The translations under genes were made by a program, and so were the position numbers. Positions 32,146 to 43,229 of a stretch of 64,000 nucleotides of DNA are shown here, piece by piece. The stretch is taken from assembly GCF_958450345.1 (NCBI RefSeq), contig NC_088780.1, positions 105,722,226-105,786,225 of the forward strand, read 5' to 3'. Under the pieces are notes generated by a model. It was not told the DNA's origin and searched no databases. It saw nothing but the letters and a program-made list of their open reading frames with translations. Positions within the stretch are counted from its first letter, which is position 1. The number at the start of each line of letters is the position of its first letter. This stretch comes from Calliphora vicina. Its lineage: Eukaryota; Arthropoda; Insecta; Diptera; Calliphoridae.

Positions 32146-33982
32146 AGTACCCCGTCCAGTTTCTGATCTGTCAAAGTTCCAGATAAGTTACAATTTATTG
32201 GATTTCTTTATTTCAAAGCTAATAGGTTTTCATAGTTCTAAGAAAATACGAACAATTTACGCTTTTACTACTGGAGTTAATACTATGAAAATGATTTAGT
32301 GACATTGGAATTACAATTATTACACGATATATTCAAAATCTGAACAATAAGTGTAACAACTTTACCTCAAAAAAAATCGTTCATTAATCTTTGTGTGGTC
32401 TAATTTTTAATCGTGTTTTTTTTTTTCTTTATCTAAATATCAAATTATATTATTAAGAAGTAAATGATGATTGTATTGTTTTGATGATTGCATAAAATTC
32501 AATACTTTTAAACAATTGCTCACAAAAGACCTCACAAAGTCAAAATTCAACAATGTAACAACACTTGTTAGATGGTTACATATGAAAACAACAACAACAA
32601 TAGTTCATACACATATACGAAAGGACATGTTAGAGGATTAAGAGGATGATGACAATATACGATTACAACAAGTAGTCCGGGCAAGTGTCAATTGTCAACA
32701 CAATTGAAAATAAACAAAAAATCTTAATTTACAATTCTAATTTCTTGAACAATAGGAAAGAAAGTGAAAAAGGACATCTATCTCAAAACGAAAAGAAAAT
32801 CTTGTAAAACAAGATACAAATCTAAAGTGGCAACAATTTCTTGTTGTAGGTACATATTTACTTATTTTTTATTTTTCAAATTATATTAAAATGACAGAAA
32901 ATATAAAAATATTTCACTTTTCTTTTTTGATTTTAAATAAACATATCAATTACCTTTGGGAATAAAAAAATGTTCGATCGGCTACTGAGTATGCTGATCA
33001 ACAGCACAGGTAATAATTGAGAAAATAAATTAAGAATACAAGAAAATGTACAAGCACATACATACATGTATGTATGGATGTATTTAATTCTGAGAAAGTC
33101 AATTATCACAGTGAAATTTGTTGAATGTTTATGTTTAATTTAAAATTCATTTTGCCACATATTGTGTTGCCAAAAAGAGATTTAACAACCAAAAATAACA
33201 AACTCGTATTTAGATTAGGGTCTACTTAGACCAACAAATATTAAATAAAAACAGGCATACAAGTTGTTGACATGTTTTAAGAATTTATGGGAATTTTATG
33301 CTGAAATTAAAAATCAAAAAGGTTTGAAATAGCAAGTGTTTTTTCTTAATATTTAACATCAATTTAATTTTTGCTGGGAATACTTAGTTTCAAGTAAAGA
33401 AAAAATACACCTTGGGGAAAACTACTTTTTGCAGAATTTGACCATAAGCTGTCAAATTGTATATCACTCGGAATTAATGTTTATTTAACAAGTGTCTGGT
33501 TTGATACTTTTGAAATGGTGTGAATATTTGACACCTTCTTTTTTGCTACCTTACATTTTACACTTTGTCGGCTTAAACGGAACTGCTCTAGTTTTCAAAT
33601 GAACGCCCACAAACGGAAATAAATCAGCAACAAGATTTCCCAACTTCAAACACTGTTTACCGATTTTTGTTACTAAATATGCCAACATTACACTCATCAT
33701 TAGAAATATCATTGTAAGGATGTCTTAAAATTAAAGAGTATCTGGATTTGCCGGCAATTTTATTGTTAACTAATTAGGAGAGAGGTCAAGTATAAAGTAG
33801 TTAATAGTAGAACAGTTGAATCAATATGGTCACATAGTCTCAAGTTTAAACGGGTGTTGTTTTTCTTAATGGTAAATTTTGACGCCTTTGAGATTCTCAC
33901 GTTTAAACTGATGCTATTTTTGGTTCAAAAAAATATTCAATTGTAAAATGAATATGCTCGAATTTGTACAAAACTTGAAATA
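32146..33982. other. Intergenic DNA
   Basis: No gene is established. 32970-33009 (ATG TTC GAT ... CAG|GTAATA) could be a 40-base first coding exon and is discussed among the findings. (ATGT)n microsatellite at 33060-33080. Confidence 0.3.
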
Positions 33983-34655
33983 AAAACAAGTAAGAGAGAT
34001 ATATTCGGCTGTGCCGAATCTTATATACCCTTCACCAAATTGTACTTCAAAATACAAATTTTAAATATTTTTGGGTAAACAAAATTTATTTTTTCTTCCA
34101 AAGTTGTTTTTTTCATTTTTTGTAAATTTTTTTTTTAATTTTAAAATAAATTTTTTTGTTTTTTATTTTTTTTTAAAAAAAAGGTTCAGGTTAAAAAATA
34201 TTTTTTCCGATTTTGACCCATTGTAGGTCCAATTTACTATGGTCTTATATACGTCGTTGCAAAGGTCTTTGAAATATCTATCATTAGATATCCATATTGT
34301 CTATATTAATACTAAGTCATTAATCCAGATATAGGTCAAAAATAGGTAAAAAATCTAGGTTGTCCTGGTTTTTTCCACATATCTCAGCCATTTGTGGACC
34401 GATTTTGGTGATTTTAAATAGGAAACTTCTCAAAAGCATGTCTGACAGAATTATTGAAGATTTGGATCCCGAAGATATCTGGGGTCTTCAGAAAATTGAT
34501 TTCAACAGACAGACAGACGGACATGGCTTAATCGACTCCGCTATCTATAAGGATCCAGAATATATATACTTTATAGTGTCGGAAAATTATATTGTGGAAA
34601 TTACAAACGGAATGACAAACTTATATATACCCTTCTCACGAATGTGAAGGGTATA
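33983..34655 (+). mobile_element. INE-1/mini-me-like element, near-complete copy
   Basis: It has the same layout as 3349-4116: AAGTAAGAG start, TTCGGCTGTGCCGAA palindrome, homopolymer zone, conserved core, a much shorter CAGA/GACGG microsatellite (about 34506-34520), and the closing hairpin CCCTTC..GAAGGGTATAA. The contracted microsatellite is the main difference from the intron-3 copy. Confidence 0.8.
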
Positions 34656-35528
34656 ATAAAGCAATTTTTTTAACTTTGAGACTATTATTTTTAACAGATT
34701 AATGCAGAATAAAGAAAATTTAAAATAATAGTTTGGAGTTTATATAATTTTTGAATATGCACGTATGTATGTCAGTAGAGCCTGTTCATGAAGGACTGAG
34801 CACAAAAGACCCAAAAAATTCCCAATAGAAAAACTATCAAGAATTTTGAATCAAGATTTGGAAAAGGTTAATTTGGATCTTCTATATAATCTATACAATT
34901 TATCCAGTATATTCTGTCATTCGCTAGTAATCTTTTGCATGTGGTATTTGCCCGACCTCTACTGCCTTATGGCTTCCACTGCTTATATAATATGTTCGAT
35001 TCTTTTTCACTTTGTTCTCTTAATAATGATTGGAGTTGTTTCAATGTGACCTTTTCAGTTTAATTATTTACTGCTTGTCGTTTGGCCACCAGACTTTCAA
35101 AATACCACTGCAGTGACATGCAAAACCCTACAATTTCCAGTGCAATGGTATAATTGTCAGCCACGTTTCACAGCTACGAGCGAAAACTGATAGAACATTT
35201 GACTTAAATAGATTTATTATTGAATGAAATAATGGTTGATTTCCAAATTTTTTGTAGCTGGTAGAACTCACTGTTTGTCCTAGCAATTCTGTATTTGATG
35301 TCTGTTTTTTTCTCTATATTCTAATGAAATCACACATCCAAGAGAGCAAATCTGTTTGGGATAGAGGGAAAATGGATTATTGTTTATGGTTGTTATTTGT
35401 ATCACCTTTGTTTTTCTAGTTTTAATTTTTAGACCAACAATTGCTGAATTGACAACGAAGTCATTCAGTTTCGATTATATAACCGAATATTTAGTAGACT
35501 GAACACAGATGTCTTCAGAATAATCTAA
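34656..35528. other. Intergenic DNA, no gene supported
   Basis: A 67-codon hydrophobic open frame (34846-35049) has no recognisable homology or splice context. 35430-35500 shares phrases (TTTTTAGACCAACAATTGCT, CATTCAGTTTCGA) with 36665-36720, a sign of old local duplication. Confidence 0.3.
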
Positions 35529-35968
35529 AGGCCCAACTATAATATGCATAAGCTAGCTTAAGGTAATGTCAAAACCGAACGAAAAGTCTGTCAAATGCTT
35601 AAGGAAATTCAAAGAAACTTTTAGGTGGCTATAATGTACTTACGTTCATTCAAAACTATTTAGCCCCATTTGAACATTTATGTGCAACTTGCAATTAAAA
35701 AATATGTATTTCTTATTATTTTATCAAAATATATAAATTTTCTTCATCCTTTTCATTTATTTCTTTATTTTCTTTGTATAAAATAAATAAACAGCTGATT
35801 CCGTACGGAATGTGCGACCAGCTTCGCACTTTGCTTAAGCAAATAAAATTCGACGAAACTTGACGAAACTCTCTTAAGTACATTATAGTTTGTCACATAC
35901 GTTTTATATGTATTCGCACATTTGCTTAAGCTGACTTAAGCTAGTGTATGAATATTATAGTTGGGCCT
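35529..35968. mobile_element. 440-bp MITE with TAA target duplication
   Basis: Ends AGGCCCAACTATAATATGCA and AATATTATAGTTGGGCCT are inverted repeats that continue through a CTAGCTTAAG / CTTAAGCTAG block. TAA flanks both sides (35526-35528 and 35969-35971), suggesting PIF/Harbinger-type mobilisation. TTAAG motifs recur inside. No coding capacity. Confidence 0.7.
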
Positions 35969-35971
35969 TAA

Positions 35972-36970
35972 GTCCTCGAGATGGTTGTTTAAAGTCCACG
36001 TCGTTAATCGTCAGGCGTAGTGTCAAGGACCTTGAAGATAAAGTAATGGAGATAATAGGCATGTAGTTGTGCAAAACTCTATATTGAAAGCCATCTTATT
36101 GGAACCTTATGGGGCTGACTAACTTAGGTGGAATGAGAGATCCCATATATCACAAGGAATTTACTGTTATTGTCATTTATGATGCAATTGTTGTTAACCA
36201 AACAGTGTAGGCTTTGTTAATCATTAATATTGCAGAGAACCCACTTGTGCTTGTCGATAAACAAATGCACCCACCATCCGGGCTTTGGTGTAGAAGTATC
36301 ATTGCACCATTCCTTTTCGAAATTGTGGCTGGTCAATCATGATAAAAGAGTTCTTTCTGCCTTAACTGGATGATATTGATGTGTACGTCTTGTGTTTCAA
36401 CAAGTCCGTGAAACAATTCAATTACTGCATTTGACATACATACCTGGTCAGGTTCGATTTAACACCATTGGAACATCATTGAGGGCCAACAATTATGTAA
36501 CCAAATTTATACAAAATATGTGCAAGCAAAGTTTTGCAAACGTGTTTCGAATGCTATTTTAGCGCTATTTTCTAATAAAAGCATCAACAAACTCAACCTG
36601 TTCGTGGCAGATGGCAAATGGCTTGGCGTTTATGATTCTTATTTTCGTCAAATTTGTTTTCCGATATTCATTTTTAGACCAACATTTGCTGAGTAAAAAA
36701 GTAGGTCATTAAGTTTCGACCACGTCGTTTAGCAGAAATGGTCATGAACCTTACAGACTCCACCGTCACACCAGATTTCGAAATATATTGTTCTTATGAG
36801 GCTGACTAACAGATCCCATATTTATCTACTACTAAATTCTCTGCTTGTCCAACAAGATGTTTCTTATGTTCTGGATAATTAACAAAAATATGATGGAACT
36901 AGTTTGGAAGATAAAAAGCTCAAATTACTAAAACATGAACCATCTCTTTAATATGGATGAATGTAGATGG
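35972..36970. other. Old duplicated intergenic DNA
   Basis: Phrases near 36105-36140 (GGGGCTGACTAACTTAGG, AGATCCCATAT) recur near 36795-36825 (GAGGCTGACTAACAGATCCC), matching the 35440/36665 pair above. This indicates an ancient direct repeat across 35.4-36.9 kb. No gene is recognised. Confidence 0.35.
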
Positions 36971-36971
36971 T

Positions 36972-38128
36972 AAACTATGAATATTTCACGATTTTTTAGA
37001 TATTATGAAAGGGACATGAATAATTTTGATAAGTAAAAGTGGGTGGATCATGACACCAAAAGCTTTGGTAGTAAAAGTTCAAGAATTTTTTTTTTTAAAC
37101 CACACGCTTATCTTGTTGATCATCTTCTAGTGCATCAGTTGGTTGTGGTTTGTTCAAGTAGACCCGGCGTTAAATTATAAGAACGAGGCGGCCAATTGAC
37201 TTCACCAAGTCGAGAAATTGTGCGACCGAGAAATATTTAATGCAACAACTGAATTGTTTGTGTCTAAAGCGTTCCATGGTTAAAATTTGTCAAGTTTGTG
37301 TTAAATTAACAGCGCAATTCTTGACATTTCATAATTTGACAGCCAATTTACTTTATTACCTCAAATTTGCCAACCCTTTACATCAGATCTTTGATCAATT
37401 TTAATTCACTATTCACTTCAAAGTTGAATTCAATAAAAGGGCTTTAGTAATGACTACTTATATATTTTTAAGGATTAAAGTTATGCTTTGTGATTAAAAC
37501 TGCTAATATTAATTCAAATTTAGAAGATTTTTGGAACAAAAATTGCCGCTAAACTATGAATATTTCACGATTTTTTAGATATTATGAAAGGGACATGAAT
37601 AATTTTGATAAGTAAAAGTGGGTGGATCATGACACCAAAAGCTTTGGTAGTAAAAGTTCAAGAATTTTTTTTTTAAACCACACGCTTATCTTGTTGATCA
37701 TCTTCTAGTGCATCAGTTGGTTGTGGTTTGTTCAAGTAGACCCGGCGTTAAATTATAAGAACGAGGCGGCCAATTGACTTCACCAAGTCGAGAAATTGTG
37801 CGACCGAGAAATATTTAATGCAACAACTGAATTGTTTGTGTCTAAAGCGTTCCATGGTTAAAATTTGTCAAGTTTGTGTTAAATTAACAGCGCAATTCTT
37901 GACATTTCATAATTTGACAGCCAATTTACTTTATTACCTCAAATTTGCCAACCCTTTACATCAGATCTTTGATCAATTTTAATTCACTATTCACTTCAAA
38001 GTTGAATTCAATAAAAGGGCTTTAGTAATGACTACTTATATATTTTTAAGGATTAAAGTTATGCTTTGTGATTAAAACTGCTAATATTAATTCAAATTTA
38101 GAAGATTTTTGGAACAAAAATTGCCGCT
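36972..38128. repeat. Near-perfect tandem duplication, 579 + 578 bp
   Basis: 36972-37550 and 37551-38128 appear identical except for one T in a homopolymer (11 T versus 10 T near 37087/37667). The unit opens AAACTATGAATATTTCACGA and closes AAAAATTGCCGCT. Its minus strand contains a decayed mariner-like transposase tail, described separately. Such identity means a very recent duplication or an assembly artefact. Confidence 0.9.
37100..37205 (-). pseudogene. Decayed mariner-like transposase C-terminus (repeated at about 37678-37784)
   Basis: Read on the minus strand, the segment gives VNWPPRSYNLTP followed, after a gap and frame change, by VYLNKPQPTDALEDD. This resembles the conserved W-P-x-R-S-x-D-L-T-P and Y-x-x-x-P-x-T-x-x-x-L-E motifs near the end of mariner/Tc-type transposases. 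The Phe-Leu-Trp-Gly motif expected between them is missing, and stops occur in frame. It is a dead fragment carried in both copies of the tandem duplication. Confidence 0.5.
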
Positions 38129-39480
38129 GTTAGTTCAGAGAACTAAATTTAAATATTTTTATTAAATTATGAAATGATTTATTTGAACTAATTAACATAT
38201 TTACTCGTTTGTATTTATTTAGACGAATAAAATGCATTTGTATGCATTTTATTTAAATATTTATTTATATTAATCATTTATAAAACATTTATAAGGCGTT
38301 AATCTATAATTAAAAGACAATTAGGATTGAAGCCTTTACGATTTCTTTCAATTTCTTTATTCTTGTATACAAAACAAATCAGGGGGAATAGAACTTAATC
38401 TCATGGCAAAACAATTCTGAAGTACAATACAAATATATAATTCCAAGAATTGATTTTAAATTAGCCGCTCAATAAACAAAACCGGCAACAACAATATTAA
38501 ATGAGTGTTTATAAACTCGACCTCCCCCTTTTTTTTATAGAGAAATGTAGGAATAAAAAACAAATTGTAACAAAAGAATAAATTGTGAAAATAATAAAAT
38601 CAAAGGACTACTCGGCCTCAACTCATTGAAGGATGAAAAAAAAAATACAATAATAACTCAATTTACAAATCACAAAATAAAAAGTAACAATAAAATGAAA
38701 TAAATGCAAGCGTTATACGTTTATCACGTGTGGAAGGATGTTCAACATTATGGTATGCACTCTTTCAGGCTTCCTTCGCCTGAATCAATTTCATTTAAAG
38801 TATTATGAACGCGTTAATAAATGAAAGGGTTCACTTTAGCTGTTACTGTTCAATTAAAGGATGGACTTTAACAATTTTTCTCTGGTTTCGATAATTCCTT
38901 TTGTTTATGCTCCAGTTTGTTCAGTTCCATTGTATGTAGTCGTACAAATAAATACCAACATTTATTTATTGTAACCATACGTTAGGAAAGTGTATGAATC
39001 CTTTTTTTATTTTTTAAATAAAACAATAGACAATTTTTAGTTTATTTAGCGTGTGTGTGTAATTGTTTGCTTAGCCGGACAATAATCAATCTTCTTTCAG
39101 ATTTTTTATATTTTTTTTAGTTTAAGCATTAAGCAAACAAGGAATCATGATGCTTGATTTGTAATTTAGGTAAATATTGGAATGCTTATGGACATTGTTG
39201 TAAATGTAAAGGATAATACATCAATTTGTATTTTATATTAATATTTTAATGTTTAAAGGCGTTTGTAATCCTTTTTTCAAATACACCTACACAATCTTTA
39301 ACATTTTATTTGATTAAAAGCTAGTTTTAATTATTACTTACATTTTTATGTAAATAAGTATGAATTATTACATTGTAATACAAATATTGGGTCAACTCCG
39401 TTAGTTTCAATTCTTTTAAAGGCGAAATGAAAGCCAATTAAATCTTCAAATGACAAAGAGCGAAGAACTTAAGGGAATGA
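38129..39480. other. AT-rich intergenic DNA, nothing recognised
   Basis: No open frame, inverted repeat or known repeat phrase stood out. A short inverted pair (ATAAAATGCATTTGTATGCATTTTAT) lies near 38226. Confidence 0.35.
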
Positions 39481-40440
39481 AATTCCTTAAATATTCTTTG
39501 TTTATCAGAAAAGTATGGTATTGAAAATGGGCAAAATCAGTCAAGTAGAACCAGAGTTATGGACACAAACGTGCGACAACCTCCAAAAAATTTTATATTT
39601 TTCACAAATATTTTGCTTTTTAGTGTAAAATTCTACATAAAAATACTAATATACATATTTTAAAATCGCCTTACCAAATAGAAGGACGGACCACTTTTGA
39701 AAAACACATTAATCTACTTAAATAACTTATAAATATCGATTTCGAATCAACATTTTTCAGAGATAAGTAATAAGTATACAAAAATCAAACTTCTAGATTT
39801 TGTGAATATAGGTTCATATTTGATCAAAGCTTCCCCCTACATTAGGTCCACTTCCGAAAATCAATTAAACAAACATAAAATTTTTAGAAAGATCGTAGTC
39901 AGTTTGAAATTCGACATCAATAGACAAAAACCTCCGAACATAATTTTATGAAGATCGGGCCATAATTGGTCATAGCTTCCATATAAATGTCGATATCAAA
40001 GCAAATTTTGCACATGGGAGAGTCCATATCAAAACGGACAGAAAACTGCTTTCTTCGGATTCGACGTCTTCGATTGTAATGACTTTTACCACACATATTA
40101 CGGTCCCAAAGGTTTCCTCAAATCTATGACTATTTCAGCGGATAACCTTTCTATTTCAAAACTATCGCGATTTGAAAAATTTGGTAAAATTGTCTAAAAT
40201 TATATACACATAATTGCCCATAACTTTGAAGCTACTCAAAGTCCAACATAATTTTTGATTTCGTTTTAAAGGTAAAGATATCGTCCTTAAAATGGTGTGA
40301 ATAAAATTGTTTACTTCCAAAAGGTTAAAGGTCAATTTTCAGAGTATATATTTCAATGTAAAAAATATCAAAGATCGCGGAATTTGTGTTCGGTATGTAC
40401 GATTCAAGTTTCTTCTCAATCTTTAAAAAATGGTGTTCGC
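39480..40440 (+). mobile_element. Decayed INE-1-like copy, second subfamily
   Basis: Phrases TAGGTCCACTTCCGAAAATC, AGATCGGGCCATAATTGGTC and TAGCTTCCATATAAATGTCG correspond to the element at 53180-53860. Both ends are unclear. A first-subfamily piece follows directly. Confidence 0.5.
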
Positions 40441-40945
40441 TTAACAAAATGTATTTTTTTTCCAAAGCCGTTTTTTTAATTTTTTTGTAAAATTTTTTTT
40501 TCGAATTGTTATTTTAAAATTTTATTTTTTTTTGTCTTTAAATTTAAAATTTGTTTTTTTTTAATTTAAAAAAAAAATTTTTTGTTTATTAAATATTTTT
40601 TTTTGGTGGAAAAAATAAGTTCGGGTTAAAAATATTTTTTTCCGATAGGTCCAACTTACTATGGTCTTATATACGTCTTTGAAATATCTATCATTATATA
40701 TCCATATTGTCTATATTAATGACTTAGTAATCCTTAGATATAGGTCAAAAATAGGTAAAAATCGAGGTTGTCCTGGTTTTTTCCTTATATCTCAGCCATT
40801 TGTGGACCAATTTTGCTGATTTTAAAAAGGAAACTTCTCGAAAGCATTTCTGACAGAATTATTGAAGATTTGGATCCCGAAGATATCTGGGGTCTTCAGA
40901 AAATTGATTTCAACAGACAGACGGACAGACAGACATACTTTTTAT
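40440..40945 (+). mobile_element. INE-1/mini-me-like element, truncated at the microsatellite
   Basis: It contains the homopolymer zone and conserved core (GTCCTGGTTTTTTCCTTATA, TCTGACAGAATTATTGAAGA) but starts after the usual palindromic left end. It stops at the CAGACAGACGGACAGACAGA microsatellite (40914-40935), without the terminal hairpin. Confidence 0.75.
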
Positions 40946-42302
40946 TTCGATATATATTGGAGATCGTTTCAATCTATAAAATGGGCAAAAAAAAATACAG
41001 TTAGCTGAATAATCTCAAATTCGTCTACTCTTCTGCATATCCGAAAATCCAGCAAATAACAAATCCAGCACAACTTTAAAGCAATGATGCTTCAGGTATT
41101 TTAGTACGGCATTTGGCTCTAAATGCCATTCCATAATAGAAGTGTCAGGACATGTACTTATTTCTAACTATTATTGACAGGGTGGTTAATACAATAACAG
41201 TAAACAATACCCAAATCCATAAATATATCTAAAATAAAAAGTTTGTTTTTAATTTATAAAATTCCGTTTATACAAGCTTGAAGATCTCTTAATTCTAAAT
41301 ACTACAAATTCCTAATAATAACACCCTGCGCGTTTTAAGCTGTTTTCACTTAATTTGCTTCTTTTTTGACATATTTTATGTTTTTTTGTCGATATTTAAA
41401 AACTTTTTTTAAACACTTCATTAACTTGAAACAACAATCGACCACACACACGCGCCTGGTTGTTTGTCAAGTTTTTCGGTTTTTTTATCCTTTGCTCGTT
41501 CTGCTTTACTGGTCATTAAAAAGCCTCACGTGTGTCTATCGAATTATTTAATCATTTAAACCTTATTAGTATGTGAGTATTTAGTCGTTTGGCTCATGCG
41601 CCACCACTTACTAACTTACCTACTACCTCTTGCCTTTGCAAATTCAAACCAATAAAAAAAGGAAAGAAATAAAAAAACTGTTCAACTACTTAATTGTCTT
41701 AAATAACCATAATTGTTGGAGGTCCTTTACTAAGTTTTTGCATGTATATTTCATAACTTTTAAGTTTTTTACTTCCGATCTTTTCCAATTTTAGTTTTTG
41801 ACACTTTTTGTGTTTATTTTGTTTGAGTTGCTGCTTCTTTTTTAACCAAAGTCTTGTCCTTCGTAAGTTTTAATTTGTTTTTAAGAACAGATGTTTAGTT
41901 TTTGTTTTTTTCTGCTGAGTATTGTCAATAATTTGGAATCCCTACAAGGTTAAATGCATTTTTTATATTATTTTTTCTTTACGTTGTCATAATGTTTTTT
42001 AATAAACACCTATTTTTAACATAATTAAGATTTTTATGATCCAAAGATTGTTTATTGTTGACAATCAATACCCATATGTTGTGTTTTAAGTAATTTTTTT
42101 TCTCTTAAATTTAATTGAGATGTATTTTTTTTGTAATTGAGTTTTGTTTTTTTGTAAATGAAATCAGGTCCAACTACAACAGAGAAATTTGTGATTTATA
42201 ATTGAATTTAGTCTTCGAAAAGTACAAAAAATTTACAAAGGATTGATCCAAATCTGTTATCTTTTGATCAACATATATATATATATGTTTTTTTAGATTT
42301 CA
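40946..42302. other. AT-rich intergenic DNA
   Basis: No gene or repeat is recognised. T-rich stretches dominate 41740-42170, with a (TA)n tract at 42270. Confidence 0.35.
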
Positions 42303-43174
42303 AAGAGTTCCGGGTGGAATATTGTGACACTAGGCCTAAAAGTTAAGTGCTGAAAATTTGAGCCCATTCGACAAAATATGGACAAAAAATTACTTTTTCT
42401 TGAAATTCGCAAAATTTAAATCGCAGGTACGGAAAAACTGTAAGAGGTATTGATATAATTTTTTCATATTTTTATTCCCTATTATGATCTTAATAAATCC
42501 CAATGTGATGATCAAAAAAGTCAGAAATTTGTTTAACAAAATTTTTAAAAATTTGAAAATGGAGATTCGAAACAGCCGTTTTTGACCATACCTGCGAATA
42601 GGTTAACGGCATCCTACGAAGACAAAAACTCATACACAAGTAAATACGGAAATATTTTAAATATATTAGCTTTTATTTTAATTTTTTTTCCTAAATTTCT
42701 TATTCAAGTGGCGTGAGACACTTAATGGTCTGGCGAATTTGTAATAACTTTAAAATTTTTTAACCAAATTTTGTCATTTATATCTCATTACAATGATAAT
42801 TACGTACACATTTCGATTCTTTTGCATTCAATTGTAAAAGTATTTATTTAGTAGCAAAATTTTTACAAAAACTGAAATTTTTTTTTCCGAATTTTGGCGA
42901 AAATACAGTTTTGGGGTCATTTTGACCCAAAGGAGATACAGGGTTAATTTCCAAAATTTTTTTTTAATGTAATATTCATTAATATAAATAAATCGACATA
43001 TTTCTAGAAAACAATGCAGAAAGTTAACGAGTTTCACCTATTTATTCCATATAAATAGTAAAATTTTCCATAATTCTGAACTTTGACCTCGATGCGCGTC
43101 CAGAAATCGTTGTCCGATTTGGCTCAAATTTTCAGCACTTAACGTTTAGGCCCAATATTCCACACGGCACTCTT
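42303..43174. mobile_element. 872-bp terminal-inverted-repeat element
   Basis: The left end AAGAGTTCCGGGTGGAATAT and right end ATATTCCACACGGCACTCTT are inverted repeats of about 60 bases that include GTTAAGTGCTGAAAATTTGA. The left copy has an 8-base insertion. The interior is non-coding. The segment 42390-42650 recurs inverted at 58240-58480. No target duplication could be settled. Confidence 0.7.
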
Positions 43175-43229
43175 AAAAATTTTAACAAACTTTTTTTTCC
43201 TTACAACTGATTCTCACTCTAAAGTATAT

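Noticed and set aside
34846..35049. Hydrophobic 67-codon frame resembling a membrane segment
   Set aside because: No homology, splice sites or neighbouring exons; T-rich DNA often encodes such peptides.
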